This document shows, one piece after another, positions 10,214 through 19,483 of a stretch of 64,000 bases of DNA. The notes below the pieces were generated by a model that searched no databases, had not been told where the DNA came from, and saw only the letters and a list, made by a program, of their open reading frames with translations. Position 1 is the stretch's first letter; each line of letters starts with the position of its first letter. Source of the stretch: Nocardia sp. NRRL S-836 (lineage in GTDB: Bacteria > Actinomycetota > Actinomycetes > Mycobacteriales > Pseudonocardiaceae). The stretch covers positions 124,001 through 188,000 of the forward strand of contig NZ_LGDY01000165.1 of NCBI RefSeq assembly GCF_001279525.1, written 5' to 3'. Both the position numbers and the translations under genes were made by a program.

Positions 10214-11079
10214 CGGGTCAACGCTATGGCCGCCGGTTCCTCGGCCGCACGCGATTTACCGCCGGTGCCGCGGTGCAGGGCGATGGCGCAGCCGAGTGTC
10301 ACGGTGACGACGCCGACCACCGACACGAAGGTCAGGTCCTGCACGCCCAGCAGCACGGACGCCGCCAGCCCGGCGACCGGCATCAGGCCGATCAGCACCC
10401 CCGCGCGGTCGGACCCGAGCCGGTTCACGGCGAAGTACCAGAGGCCGAACGCCAGCGCGGTGACCAGGACGGCCAGCGACACCAGCGCGAAGGCCTGCCG
10501 GGTGTCGGGCACCTGCCAGCCGCCGACGAACGTGCCCGCCACCGAGCCGATCACGGCGGCGATGATGCACGTCCAGGTCGCCACGCCGAGCACGCCGAGC
10601 CGTTTCACGACACCGACCGCGAAGAGGGTGAAGCAGACCTCGCCACCCATCGTGAGCAGGGCGAGCAGCAGGCCGGGGCCGTGCCAGGCGCCACCGCCGG
10701 ACAGCACCACGACGCCCGCGGCCACCACCGCGGCACCGACGACGGCGGCGAGCGAGCGTTGCCGGGCCAGCAGGGCGAGCGCGATCGGCGAGGCGCCCAT
10801 GACGGCGGCCACGAAGCCGGGTTCGGCGTACTGCTGGGCGGCGAGCAGCAGGGCGTTGAAGCCGAGCATGCCGGTCAGGACCACGCCGAGCAGCGGCGGG
10901 AGGTCGCGCCACGACGGCATGGGCAGGCGGCGGGCGACCAGCAGCAGGATCACCGCGGCGAGGGCGTAGCGCATGGCCTGACCGGTCAGGACCGGGTAGC
11001 CCTCCAGCATCCCCGTGATCGGAACCGACGCGCCGACGATCGTTGCCGCTGTCGCTCCCGCGGCCACCCCGAGTCTCAT
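10210..11079 (-). CDS. EamA/DMT family transporter
   Basis: 289 residues with about ten membrane helices arranged as two five-helix EamA repeats, and a charged C-terminal tail of about 20 residues. Drug/metabolite transporters of this type often export amino acids or related metabolites. It is divergent from a MocR regulator with a 47-base gap, a layout in which the MocR protein commonly controls the transporter. The substrate cannot be read from the sequence. Confidence 0.85.
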   Translation of the reverse strand: MRLGVAAGATAATIVGASVPITGMLEGYPVLTGQAMRYALAAVILLLVARRLPMPSWRDLPPLLGVVLTGMLGFNALLLAAQQYAEPGFVAAVMGASPIALALLARQRSLAAVVGAAVVAAGVVVLSGGGAWHGPGLLLALLTMGGEVCFTLFAVGVVKRLGVLGVATWTCIIAAVIGSVAGTFVGGWQVPDTRQAFALVSLAVLVTALAFGLWYFAVNRLGSDRAGVLIGLMPVAGLAASVLLGVQDLTFVSVVGVVTVTLGCAIALHRGTGGKSRAAEEPAAIALTR

Positions 11080-11095
11080 GCCCCAGAGCTTCGCC

Positions 11096-11145
11096 GCGAA
11101 CTGGTCCAGATTTAAGCTCCACTTCGATGTCTGCGAACTGGTCCA
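11096..11145. promoter_or_regulatory. 13-bp direct-repeat operator for the MocR regulator
   Basis: GCGAACTGGTCCA occurs perfectly at 11096-11108 and at 11133-11145, 37 bases apart start to start (about 3.5 helical turns). The first copy lies in the divergent gap, the second just inside the regulator reading frame. MocR proteins bind direct repeats, and the core resembles PdxR-type boxes with CTGGTC/AGTGG elements (recalled). Binding itself is inferred. Confidence 0.6.
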
Positions 11146-12473
11146 CTTTTCGTGAGCTGCTGTTGCCGGAGCACCAGCGGCGCCGCGGTGTGGAGGCGGC
11201 GCTGCGCAGGGCGATCCGGGACGGGCGGCTCACGCCGGGCACGCGGCTGCCGTCGTCCCGCGACCTGGCCGCACAGCTCGACGTCGCGCGCGGCACGGTC
11301 ACGTCGGCCTACACGCAGCTCGTGGCGGAGGGGTACCTCACGGCGCGGCGCGGGTCGGGCACGACGGTCGCCGCGCTCGGACCGGCCGGGACGTGCGGGG
11401 TGCCGGAGCCGCCGCGGCGGTGGCGGTACAACCTGCGGCCGGGACTGCCCGCGCTGAGCGCGTTCCCGCGCGCCGACTGGGTCGCGGCGCACCGGGCGGC
11501 GCTGGCCGAGCTGCCCGACGACGACCTGGCGTACCCGGACCCCGCGGGATTCCTGGGGCTGCGCAAGGAGATCGTCGACTACCTGGCGCGGGTGCGCGCG
11601 GTCGTGGCACGGGACGCGGTGATCACGAACGGCGCGGCGGACGGGCTGCAGCTGACCGCCCGGCTGCTCAACGGATCGATCGCGGTCGAGGAGCCCAGCC
11701 ACTTCGGCGGCGCGGACATGCTGCGCTCGCACGGGCTCACCCCGGTGCCGATTCCCGTGGACGACAAGGGCATCCGGGTCGACCTGCTGGCGCGGACGGA
11801 CTGCCGGGCGGTGCTCGTGACGGCGGCGCACCAGTTCCCGCTGGGCGTGGTGCTGCACCCGGAACGGCGGCGGGCGCTCGTGGAGTGGGCGCGCTCCCGC
11901 GACGGGTTGATCATCGAGGACGACTACGACGCCGAGCACCGCTACGACCGGCCGGCGCTGGGGGCGTTGCAGGCGCTGGCGCCCGACCACGTGGTGTACC
12001 AGGGGACGACGAGCAAGGTGCTCGCGCCGGCGCTGCGGCTGGGGTGGCTGGTGGTGCCGGAACGGCTGCGCGCGGGCATCGTGGACCGCAAGAAGTACAA
12101 CGACATGGGCACCGGGACGATCCCGCAGGCGGCCTTCGCGCACCTGTTGCGGACCGGTGGTTACGACCGGCATCTGCGGCGTACGCGCGCGCTCTACCGC
12201 AAGCGCCGGGATGCGTTGCTGGAGGCCGTCTCGACGCACCTGCCGTCGTGGCAGCCCATCGGTGTCGCGGCGGGCCTGCACGTGGTGCTGCGCATGCCGG
12301 ACGGGTCGGACGACATGGCGTTGAAGCACGCACTGGAGGCGCGCGGTGTGCACGTGTGGGCGCTCGCGCAGTACGCGCGCACGCCCATGTGGCCCGGTCT
12401 GGTCCTGGGGTACGCCGCGCTGACGCCGGACCGCCTGCGGGAGGCGGTCAGGGAGATCGCGGCGGTCGTGTGA
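11127..12473 (+). CDS. MocR family regulator (GntR HTH fused to aminotransferase fold)
   Basis: 449 residues. The N-terminal winged helix (about 10-80) includes 'LPSSRDLAAQLDVARGTVTSAY'-type helices. A fold-type I aminotransferase domain (about 110-449) follows, with the PLP lysine in 'GTTSKVLAPALRLGW' at about K297. MocR proteins (GabR, PdxR) sense PLP or an amine through the degenerate aminotransferase domain and control neighbouring transporter or metabolic genes. It is divergent from the EamA-GNAT pair. ATG 11127 is the first start after the gap. A later start is possible because one operator repeat falls inside codons 3-7. Confidence 0.9.
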   Translation: MSANWSTFRELLLPEHQRRRGVEAALRRAIRDGRLTPGTRLPSSRDLAAQLDVARGTVTSAYTQLVAEGYLTARRGSGTTVAALGPAGTCGVPEPPRRWRYNLRPGLPALSAFPRADWVAAHRAALAELPDDDLAYPDPAGFLGLRKEIVDYLARVRAVVARDAVITNGAADGLQLTARLLNGSIAVEEPSHFGGADMLRSHGLTPVPIPVDDKGIRVDLLARTDCRAVLVTAAHQFPLGVVLHPERRRALVEWARSRDGLIIEDDYDAEHRYDRPALGALQALAPDHVVYQGTTSKVLAPALRLGWLVVPERLRAGIVDRKKYNDMGTGTIPQAAFAHLLRTGGYDRHLRRTRALYRKRRDALLEAVSTHLPSWQPIGVAAGLHVVLRMPDGSDDMALKHALEARGVHVWALAQYARTPMWPGLVLGYAALTPDRLREAVREIAAVV

Positions 12474-12477
12474 ACGC

Positions 12478-12618
12478 CTAGAGGATGTGCTCGCGCTGCT
12501 CGGAGACGCCGCTGCCCTGGAGGATGTGCTCGCGGGCCTGGCCGGCGGTCGCACCCACCGTGACGGCGGCGACGGCGGTGACGAGCAGGGCGGCAGCGAC
12601 GATCTTGATGGCTCGCAT
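12478..12618 (-). CDS. 46-aa exported or membrane-anchored peptide with repeated REHIL
   Basis: The ATG at 12618 opens 46 codons. A basic start (MRAIK) is followed by an 18-residue alanine/valine core that reads as a signal peptide or single membrane helix. A short tail follows with two copies of 'REHIL' separated by nine residues. The stop is 5 bases from the stop of the opposing MocR gene. A G-rich stretch about 15 bases upstream is a weak SD. I recognise no family. It could be a secreted peptide, a small membrane regulator or a chance frame; codon use is consistent with coding. Confidence 0.45.
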   Translation of the reverse strand: MRAIKIVAAALLVTAVAAVTVGATAGQAREHILQGSGVSEQREHIL

Positions 12619-12708
12619 GGCGCGGTGAACCCCCGGGTGGAGCGAATGTCCGGGCCAGCCTAGCCCGCCCCTCGAGAAATTGTCAGTGCTCGGGTGCACC
12701 ATGAGACC

Positions 12709-14238
12709 GTGCTCCTCTCCGAAGTAGTCGACACGTCGGCCGCCGTGGCGGCGACCCGGTCGCGCCTGGCCAAGGTCAAGGCGCTGTCCGCGTTGCTGCG
12801 TGCGGCGGCGGGCGCCGCGGACGTCGTGGTCGCGGTCGTGTCGTTCCTGATCGGCACGCCCCGCCAGGGCCGCATCGGCGCCGGCTGGCGGACGGTGCTC
12901 GACCTGGCGGTGCCCGCCGCCGACCGGGCCGCGCTGACCGTCGCCGAGGTCGACGCCGCCCTGGGTGCCGTCGCCACCACGTCCGGCAAGGGCTCCGCCC
13001 AGCGCCGGGTGGACCTGCTGACCGCGCTGTTCAGCCGGGCCACGGCCGCGGAGCAGGACTTCTTGCGCCGGCTGCTGACCGGCGAGCTGCGCCAGGGCGC
13101 GCTGGAGGGCGTGATGCTCGACGCGATCGCCTCGGCCGCGGACGTGCCCGGCGAGACGGTCCGCCGCGCCTTCATGCTGTCCGGCCGCCTGCCGGAGACG
13201 GCCGTGGCCGCGCTGGAGGGCGGACCGGACGCGCTGGAGGCGTTCCGACTGGAGATCGGCCGCCCGCTGCGCCCGATGCTGGCCTCCCCCGCCGAGTCGC
13301 TCGACGAGGCCCTGGCCGAGCTGGGCAGCTGCGTCGTGGAGCACAAGCTCGACGGCGCCCGCATCCAGGTGCACCGCTCCGGCGACGAGGTGCACGTCTA
13401 CACGCGCACGTTGCGCGAGATCACGAAGACCGTGCCCGAGCTGGTCGAGCTCGTCCGCGGCCTGCCGTGCACGTCGGTGGTGCTCGACGGCGAGACGCTG
13501 GCGCTGACCGACGAGGGCCGCCCGCGCCCGTTCCAGGAGACGATGAGCCGCTTCGGCGCGCAGGACGAACGCGAGCTGCTGCTGCACCCGTACTTCTTCG
13601 ACTGCCTGCACCTCGACGGCAAGGACCTGCTCGACGAACCCCTGCGCGACCGCCTGGCGGCCCTGCGCGAGGTAGCGGGCGAGCACGTCATCCCCGGCGC
13701 GCTCGACCCGTCCCCGGACGAGGCGGCCGCGGTGGTGACCGCCGCACTGGGCGCCGGCCACGAGGGCGTGATGGTGAAGTCGCTGTCGTCGGTCTACGCG
13801 GCAGGCAGGCGCGGCCGCGCCTGGCAGAAGGTGAAACCCGTCCACACCCTCGACCTGGTCGTCCTCGGCGTCGAGTGGGGCTCCGGCCGCCGCCGCGGCT
13901 GGCTCTCGAACCTCCACCTCGGCGCCCGCGACCCGGACGGCGGCCCGCCGGTGATGGTCGGCAAGACCTTCAAGGGCCTCACCGACGAGCTGCTGACCTG
14001 GCAGACCAAGGCCCTGCAGGACATCGCCGTCTCGCAGGACGACTGGGTGGTCATGGTCCGCCCGGAGCTCGTCATCGAGATCGAGCTGGACGGCGTGCAG
14101 GTCTCGCCCCGCTACCCCGGCGGCGTCGCCCTGCGCTTCGCGCGCGTGGTCCGGTACCGGCCGGACAAGGACCCGTCGGAGGCGACGACGATCGAGGAGG
14201 TGCGGGCCCTGCTGCCCTCGGCACAACCGAATCCGTGA
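12709..14238 (+). CDS. ligB: ATP-dependent DNA ligase LigB
   Basis: 509 residues in the order of Rv3062-type LigB. An N-terminal DNA-binding domain (about 1-180) precedes an adenylation domain with the nucleophilic lysine in 'HKLDGARIQVH' (K213). An OB-fold domain from about 390 ends with 'YPGGVALRFARVVRYR', the C-terminal signature of this ligase group. It seals nicks in DNA using ATP, as an accessory to the NAD-dependent replicative LigA. GTG 12709 is chosen because VLLSEV aligns with the MLLHDV start of LigB; GTG 12694 is an alternative. A non-coding repeat tract follows. Confidence 0.9.
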   Translation: MLLSEVVDTSAAVAATRSRLAKVKALSALLRAAAGAADVVVAVVSFLIGTPRQGRIGAGWRTVLDLAVPAADRAALTVAEVDAALGAVATTSGKGSAQRRVDLLTALFSRATAAEQDFLRRLLTGELRQGALEGVMLDAIASAADVPGETVRRAFMLSGRLPETAVAALEGGPDALEAFRLEIGRPLRPMLASPAESLDEALAELGSCVVEHKLDGARIQVHRSGDEVHVYTRTLREITKTVPELVELVRGLPCTSVVLDGETLALTDEGRPRPFQETMSRFGAQDERELLLHPYFFDCLHLDGKDLLDEPLRDRLAALREVAGEHVIPGALDPSPDEAAAVVTAALGAGHEGVMVKSLSSVYAAGRRGRAWQKVKPVHTLDLVVLGVEWGSGRRRGWLSNLHLGARDPDGGPPVMVGKTFKGLTDELLTWQTKALQDIAVSQDDWVVMVRPELVIEIELDGVQVSPRYPGGVALRFARVVRYRPDKDPSEATTIEEVRALLPSAQPNP

Positions 14239-14280
14239 CCGCTGCACGGCTTGCTGCGCACCTGGGAGGGGCGTCCGCGG

Positions 14281-14790
14281 CGGCGATGCACGCAGGGAAG
14301 CCGGCCTGGGGCGCCTGCCGGAGGCGGCAGCGGGTCTCGGCGGCATCGCCTGCCGGGAGGCGCGAGCGGGTCTCGGCGGCATCGCCTGCCGGGAGGCGCG
14401 AGCGGGTCTCGGCGGCATCGCCTGTGAGGAGCCCCGGCCTGGGGTGCCTGCCGAAGGTGGAGGGACGTCGGCGGCGTCCCCCGCAGGCAGCAGGCCTGGG
14501 GCCTGACGGAGGCGAAGGGGCGTCGGCGGCGTCCCCCGCAGGCAGCAGGCCTGGGGCCTGACGGAGGCGAAGGGGCGTCGGCGGCGTCCCCCGCAGGGAG
14601 CCTGCCTGGGGCCTACCGGAGGGGGAGCGGGCCTCGGCGACATCGCCTGCTAGAGGCGGGAGTGGGCCTCGCGGCATCGCCTGCCAGGGAGCCCCGGCCT
14701 GAGGCGCCGCCGAAGGTAGGGAGCGTCGACGGCGTCCCCCACAGGGAACCGGCCTGAGGCGTCTGCCGGAGGTAGGCACGCTCGGTGGTG
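14281..14790. repeat. Minisatellite tract with 36-bp and 55-bp units
   Basis: A 36-bp unit (from CGGGTCTCGGCGGCATCGCC) occurs twice perfectly at 14331-14366 and 14367-14402, with a partial third copy to about 14424. A 55-bp unit (from CGTCGGCGGCGTCCCCCGC) occurs at 14466-14520, 14521-14575 and partially from 14576. Degenerate mixed copies fill 14600-14790. Since 55 is not a multiple of 3, the array is not a coding repeat. No spacers separate units, so it is not CRISPR. It begins just after the ligB stop. Confidence 0.8.
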
Positions 14791-14799
14791 GCGGTAGGC

Positions 14800-15445
14800 C
14801 CCGCCAGCGGCACGGCGACGACCGCGTCACGCGCCTGCACCCACGTGTCGCGCACCCGCACGCGCCATGCGCCCGCGCCAGTCGTCGCGCGCCCACGGCG
14901 CCCACCCACGCCCGCGCCAGCCGTCGCGCGCCTGCAGCGCCCACCCACGCCGCGCCACCCGCCGCGCTCGCCCGCGCCACCGCCGCACACCCGCAGCGCT
15001 CATCCGCGCCCGCACCGCTCGCTCCCGTCGCGCCCGCACCGCCCATTGCGCACCCGTACTGCTGTCGCACACCCGCGCACGCCACACGCCCTACCGCCCA
15101 CCCGCGACCGCACCGCCCGCCGTGCACCCCGCACGGCCCATCACGCACCCGCACCCCCCAACATGTCCCCAGCGCCCACCCGCGCCGCCCGCCAGGCGCA
15201 ACCCGCCCCGTCGCACCGCCCATCCGCGCCCACGCCGCCCGCCATGCCTGGCTCGTCCCGTCGCACCGCCCGCCACGTACCCGAACCGACCATCTGCGCC
15301 CACAGCGCCCCGCGCACCCGCGTCTCCCGCCATGCGCGACTCGCCCCTGTTGCACCGCCCGTCGGCGACCTGCCACGCGCCGAGCGCCTCCGGAACCCCG
15401 CGACCACTGGCCAACTGGCGAACCGGGCAGCACCGGCCGGACGAG
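14800..15445. repeat. C-skewed low-complexity tract
   Basis: About 650 bases in which the + strand is dominated by short C-rich words such as CGCCCGC, CACCCGC and GCACCG, with few G runs, giving extreme strand asymmetry. Several frames stay open on both strands only because stops are rare in such sequence. Their products are arginine/alanine/proline or glycine/tryptophan repeats with no domain. I see no gene here. Confidence 0.65.
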
Positions 15446-15449
15446 CAGC

Positions 15450-15484
15450 GGGGCCGCCCCAACCGGTTCGGCTGGAGCGGCCCC
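15450..15484 (-). terminator. Terminator of the gene at 15503-16057
   Basis: GGGGCCGC at 15450-15457 pairs with its complement at 15477-15484. The spacer can itself form a partial CC/GG inner stem. It lies 19 bases beyond the stop of the minus-strand gene. Confidence 0.65.
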
Positions 15485-15502
15485 GCACGTGCCAAGTGGA
15501 CC

Positions 15503-16057
15503 TCAGGCGAGGTCCGGCCCCTGCTCCCGCAGGTCGTCCACCTTCGACATCGCCTCCCGCAGCTCACCCAGCCACGAGTCCGCGTGCTCCCCGACCAGTC
15601 GCACGGCCCACGCCAGCGCGTCGGCGCGGGACCGGGCCACACCGGCGGCGACCAGGGTGTCGAGCACCTGGCGTTCCGGCTGGCGCAGGCGGGTCATCAC
15701 CGGCACGGCCAGGTGCGTGAACAGTTCGCGGGTGCCGCCCTGCACTGCTCCCCACGCCACCTTGCGGCCGTAGCGGTGTTCGGCCTGGCGGGCGATCTCG
15801 ATGCGTTCTTCGCGGGTCTGCTCGCGCCACCGGGAGATGCGGCCCGACTCGGCGGCCGCGCGGGAGGCGTCGTCGAACTCGCCCTCCAGGTCGGGCAGGG
15901 TGCCGATGACCGTGATCTCCTCGCGGTCGACGACCACCTCGGGTGCGTCGGTGAACCAGCCGTCCGGCAGGCGGCCGGCGAACCAGGCCGCCGCGTCGTC
16001 GGCCGACGGCAGGTCAGCCTGCTGCCAGCCTCCTCTTCCGCGCCATCCACGTCCCAT
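15503..16057 (-). CDS. Conserved actinobacterial protein of unknown function
   Basis: 184 residues, soluble, with no signal peptide or membrane helix. After a Gly/Arg/Trp-rich start comes a mixed alpha/beta part ('WFAGRLPDGWFTDAPEVVV', about 25-60). A long helical C-terminal half is rich in Arg/Glu and ends with a leucine-rich amphipathic helix (about 140-184). I do not recognise a named domain. ATG 16057 is chosen over GTG 16066 because AGAGGTGG lies 6 bases upstream of it. It has its own terminator. Confidence 0.6.
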   Translation of the reverse strand: MGRGWRGRGGWQQADLPSADDAAAWFAGRLPDGWFTDAPEVVVDREEITVIGTLPDLEGEFDDASRAAAESGRISRWREQTREERIEIARQAEHRYGRKVAWGAVQGGTRELFTHLAVPVMTRLRQPERQVLDTLVAAGVARSRADALAWAVRLVGEHADSWLGELREAMSKVDDLREQGPDLA

Positions 16058-16113
16058 TTCAACCACCTCTGATTACATGATTACGTCGTTACCGACGTTA
16101 CGCCTGCAATCAG

Positions 16114-18090
16114 TCAGGCGGTGTTCGCCGACAGTGAAGTGACCAGCGCGTCCGCGGTGACCACGGGCCGGTCGCACACGTAGCCACGGCACACGTACGC
16201 GGCGGGCGCCTCGTCCACCAACGGGCGGTCTTCCAGCAACGGCACCGATGACGGCTCGCCGGCCACGACGACGCCGCCTCCGGGCACGTGCGCGACCGCC
16301 GCCGACCACAGCGCCGCACGGCGTGGGTCGTCGGCCGCGCCGACCACCGCCACCTGCAGCGGGCCGGAGGCCAGCGCCTCGGCGACGGTCAGCCAGTGGC
16401 CGGCGAACCGGGGGGCGCGTGCGGCCAGCAGGCCGGCTCGGGTCACGGCGGCGGAGGCGGCGTCGAAGTACCGGGCGGAACGGTCGGCGCCTGCCAGCAG
16501 GGAGGCCGTCAGCAGGGCCGAGGCCAGCGACGACGCGCCGGAGGGCGAGGCGTTGTCGGTCGAGTCGGCCGGGCGGCGCACCAGTGTCTCGGCGTCGTCG
16601 GCGGTGTCGTAGTAGGCGCCGGGGGTGTCCGGCACGGCGAAGCGCGCCAGCGCGGTGTCCAGCAGGCCGCACGCCAGGTCGAGCCACCGGATCGACGCGG
16701 TCACCTGGTGCAGGGCCAGCAGGCCGTCGGCCAGGCAGCCGTAGTCCTCCAGCACCCCGGCCGACGGGCCCGCCACGCCGTCCCGCGACGTCCGCAGCAG
16801 CCGTCCCTCGACCAGGTGCGCGGACGCCAGCAACGCCGCTGCCTCCGAGGCCGCCGCGACCCAGGCCGGTTCGGCGAAGAACGCTCCCGCCTCGGCCAGC
16901 GCGGCGATCGCGAGGCCGTTCCAGGCGGCGATCACCTTGTCGTCGCGGCCGGGCTGCGGGCGCCGGGCGCGCTGGGCCAGCAACGCCGCCCGCACCTCCT
17001 CCCCCGGCTCCGACACGAACCGCAGCGTCGAGCGGCCGTCCTCGAAGTTCGGCTCCTCCGTCACCCCGAACGCCGCCGCGGCGTCACCCAGCTCCTCGTA
17101 GGTCCACACGTAGGTCGATCCCTCGACGCCTTCGGTGTCCGCGTCCAGCGACGCCGCGAACCCGCCCTCGGGCGTGCGCAGCTCGCGCAACAGGAACCCG
17201 GCGGTGTCACGAGCGACCCGTTCATAGCGCGACGAGCCCGTCACGCGCGTGAGGTGCGTGTAGAAGCGGAGCAGCAAAGCGTTGTCGTACAGCATCTTCT
17301 CGAAGTGCGGCACGACCCACGACGCGTCGACGCCGTACCGCGCGAACCCGCCGCCGAGCTGGTCGTACATGCCGCCGTTCGCCATCGCGTCGGCCGTCAC
17401 GGTCGCCATCGACAGCGCTTGCACGGAACCCGTGCGTTCGTGGTGGCGCACCAGGAACTCGACCACCATCGACGGCGGGAACTTCGGCGCGCCACCGAAC
17501 CCGCCGTTGCGCCGGTCGAACTCGCCCAGCAACGACACCACCGCACCGGCCAGCGCCTCCTCATCCACAGTGGACGGTGGCAGCGGCGTGGCACGGCTGG
17601 AAATCTCCGCCACGACGGCGGAAGCCGACGCCAGCACCTCGTCGCCCTGCGTGGTCCACGCCGCCTGGACCGCTTCGAGCAGCTGCCGGAACGACGGCAT
17701 GCCCGGCCGCGGCGCGGGCGGGTAGTAGGTGCCCGCGTGGAACGGTTTCGCGTCCGGCGTGAGGAACACGGTCATCGGCCACCCGCCGTGCCCGGTCATG
17801 GCCTGCGTGACCTCCATGTACACCGCGTCGACGTCCGGGCGTTCCTCGCGGTCGACCTTCACCGGCACGAAGTGGTCGTTGAGGTACGCGGCGACCTCCT
17901 CGTCCTCGAACGACTCGTGCGCCATGACGTGGCACCAGTGGCAGGCCGCGTAGCCGACGGAGAGCAGCACCGGGACCTCGCGCCGCCGGGCCTCCTCGAA
18001 CGCCTCGGGGCACCACGGCCACCAGTCGACCGGGTTGTCCGCGTGCTGCAGCAGGTAGGGGCTGGTCGCGTCCGCTAGCCGGTTCGTCAT
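16114..18090 (-). CDS. Thioredoxin-domain DUF255 (YyaL/SPATA20-like) protein
   Basis: 658 residues. The first ~160 are a thioredoxin-like DUF255 domain: '[15 protein letters not shown]' and 'ACHWCHVM', the CxxC pair. The rest is an alpha/alpha-barrel resembling the six-hairpin glycosidase fold. The family is widespread but its reaction is unproved. ATG 18090 starts at the conserved MTNRLA. It is the likely orthologue of Rv1084 (from memory) in the conserved block with mca and greA. Confidence 0.88.
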   Translation of the reverse strand: MTNRLADATSPYLLQHADNPVDWWPWCPEAFEEARRREVPVLLSVGYAACHWCHVMAHESFEDEEVAAYLNDHFVPVKVDREERPDVDAVYMEVTQAMTGHGGWPMTVFLTPDAKPFHAGTYYPPAPRPGMPSFRQLLEAVQAAWTTQGDEVLASASAVVAEISSRATPLPPSTVDEEALAGAVVSLLGEFDRRNGGFGGAPKFPPSMVVEFLVRHHERTGSVQALSMATVTADAMANGGMYDQLGGGFARYGVDASWVVPHFEKMLYDNALLLRFYTHLTRVTGSSRYERVARDTAGFLLRELRTPEGGFAASLDADTEGVEGSTYVWTYEELGDAAAAFGVTEEPNFEDGRSTLRFVSEPGEEVRAALLAQRARRPQPGRDDKVIAAWNGLAIAALAEAGAFFAEPAWVAAASEAAALLASAHLVEGRLLRTSRDGVAGPSAGVLEDYGCLADGLLALHQVTASIRWLDLACGLLDTALARFAVPDTPGAYYDTADDAETLVRRPADSTDNASPSGASSLASALLTASLLAGADRSARYFDAASAAVTRAGLLAARAPRFAGHWLTVAEALASGPLQVAVVGAADDPRRAALWSAAVAHVPGGGVVVAGEPSSVPLLEDRPLVDEAPAAYVCRGYVCDRPVVTADALVTSLSANTA

Positions 18091-18145
18091 GCCGACCACA
18101 GTAAATGAGCAGCGAAAACGGCGAATCTCGATCAGACTCGACCGG

Positions 18146-19483
18146 GTGCTGCTCACCATGACCACCACCCACCGGCCGGCGACCGACCTCGGTCACCTGC
18201 TGCACAAGCACCCGGACCGGGCCCAGTCGTTCACGACGAGCTCGGGTGTCGCGCACGTCTTCTACCCGAAGACGACGCACGAGGAGTGCACGGTCGCCCT
18301 CCTGCTGGAGGTCGACCCCGTGGCGCTGGTCCGAGGTCCCGGCAGCACGCTCACCCAGTACGTCAACGACCGGCCGTACGCGGCCGGGTCGTTGCTCACG
18401 GTCGCGCTCGGCAGCGTGTTCCGCACCGCGATGAACGGCCGCAGCGACAGCTACCCGGAGCTGGCGGCCACGCCGATCCCGCTGGTGGTCCGCATTCCCG
18501 CGTTGCCGCACCGGCTCGCCGACCGGCTGTTCACGCCGCTGGGCTGGACCGTCGAGATCACCGAGCACGGCGACTCCCGCTACGGCGACGTCACGCTGAC
18601 CGGCACGGTCAAGCTCAGCGACGCGCTCCGGCACCTCTACGTCCTGTTGCCGGTGCTCGACGGCGGCAAGCACTACTGGGTCGCCGCGGACGAGGTCGAC
18701 AAGCTGCTCAAGGCCGGTGACGGCTGGCTCGCGCGGCACCCGGACAAGGAGCTGATCACCACCCGGTACCTGGCGCGCAAGCGGCCGCTGGTGCTTTCGG
18801 CGCTGGAACGGCTGGCCGAGGTCGACGAGGTCGAGCCGGAGGAGCTGGACAACGCGCTGGCCGAGCCGAAGATCTCCCTTGCCGCACAGCGCAAGGAGGC
18901 CGTGGTCGAGGCGTTGAAGCAGGCGCGGGCCAGGCGCGTGCTCGACCTCGGCTGCGGTGGCGGCGCGTTGCTGCGGGTGCTCGCCGACGACCCGGAGTTC
19001 ACCGAGGTCCACGGCGTCGACGTCTCCGCGAAGGCGTTGCAGGAGGCCGCCCGCAAGCTGCGGCTCGACCGCATGAGCGACCGGGCCCGCGAGCGGATCA
19101 CAGTGCGGCAGTCGGCGCTGACCTACGCGGACCCCCAGCTCGCCGGGTACGACGCGGCGGTGCTGATGGAGGTCGTGGAGCACGTCGACCCGTCGCGGCT
19201 GCCCGCGCTGGAGCACTCGGTGTTCGTGGTCGCACGTCCGGCGACGGTGCTCGTCACCACGCCGAACGTGGAGTACAACCCGCTCTTCGAGACGTTGCCG
19301 GAAGGCCAGCTGCGGCACTCCGACCACCGTTTCGAGTGGACTCGCGCGGAGTTCCAGGAGTGGGCCGGCGGTGTGGCCGCACGACGTGGCTACACCGTGC
19401 GCTATGTGCCCATCGGGCCGGAGGACGCCGAACGCGGCGCGCCGACCCAGATGGCCGTCTTCAGCTCGGGGGCCGAGAACTGA
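18146..19483 (+). CDS. hen1: Hen1: 3'-terminal RNA ribose 2'-O-methyltransferase
   Basis: 445 residues. The N-terminal Hen1-L domain (about 1-250) starts '[15 protein letters not shown]...LLHKHP', the strongly conserved opening of bacterial Hen1. The C-terminal methyltransferase has the SAM loop '[11 protein letters not shown]' near 266 and the manganese ligands in 'MEVVEHVD' and '[11 protein letters not shown]'. Hen1 methylates the 2'-OH at the break of a cleaved RNA before Pnkp seals it, which protects the repaired junction from recleavage. I chose GTG 18146 over ATG 18158 to keep the conserved LLT start. Its stop overlaps the Pnkp start (TGATG). Confidence 0.95.
   Translation: MLLTMTTTHRPATDLGHLLHKHPDRAQSFTTSSGVAHVFYPKTTHEECTVALLLEVDPVALVRGPGSTLTQYVNDRPYAAGSLLTVALGSVFRTAMNGRSDSYPELAATPIPLVVRIPALPHRLADRLFTPLGWTVEITEHGDSRYGDVTLTGTVKLSDALRHLYVLLPVLDGGKHYWVAADEVDKLLKAGDGWLARHPDKELITTRYLARKRPLVLSALERLAEVDEVEPEELDNALAEPKISLAAQRKEAVVEALKQARARRVLDLGCGGGALLRVLADDPEFTEVHGVDVSAKALQEAARKLRLDRMSDRARERITVRQSALTYADPQLAGYDAAVLMEVVEHVDPSRLPALEHSVFVVARPATVLVTTPNVEYNPLFETLPEGQLRHSDHRFEWTRAEFQEWAGGVAARRGYTVRYVPIGPEDAERGAPTQMAVFSSGAEN

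Noticed and set aside
14331..14424. 36-bp repeats that might suggest a CRISPR array
   Set aside because: Copies are directly adjacent with no spacers, only two and a half copies exist and no cas gene is nearby.
12478..14643. A 721-codon open frame on the minus strand
   Set aside because: It is antisense to the well-supported LigB gene and is open only because of high GC. Only its last 46 codons, outside LigB, read as a plausible gene.
14072..15433. A 453-codon minus-strand frame across the repeat tract
   Set aside because: The product is low-complexity Arg/Gly/Trp/Ala repeats, and the 55-bp period breaks the frame of the repeats. No SD or domain.
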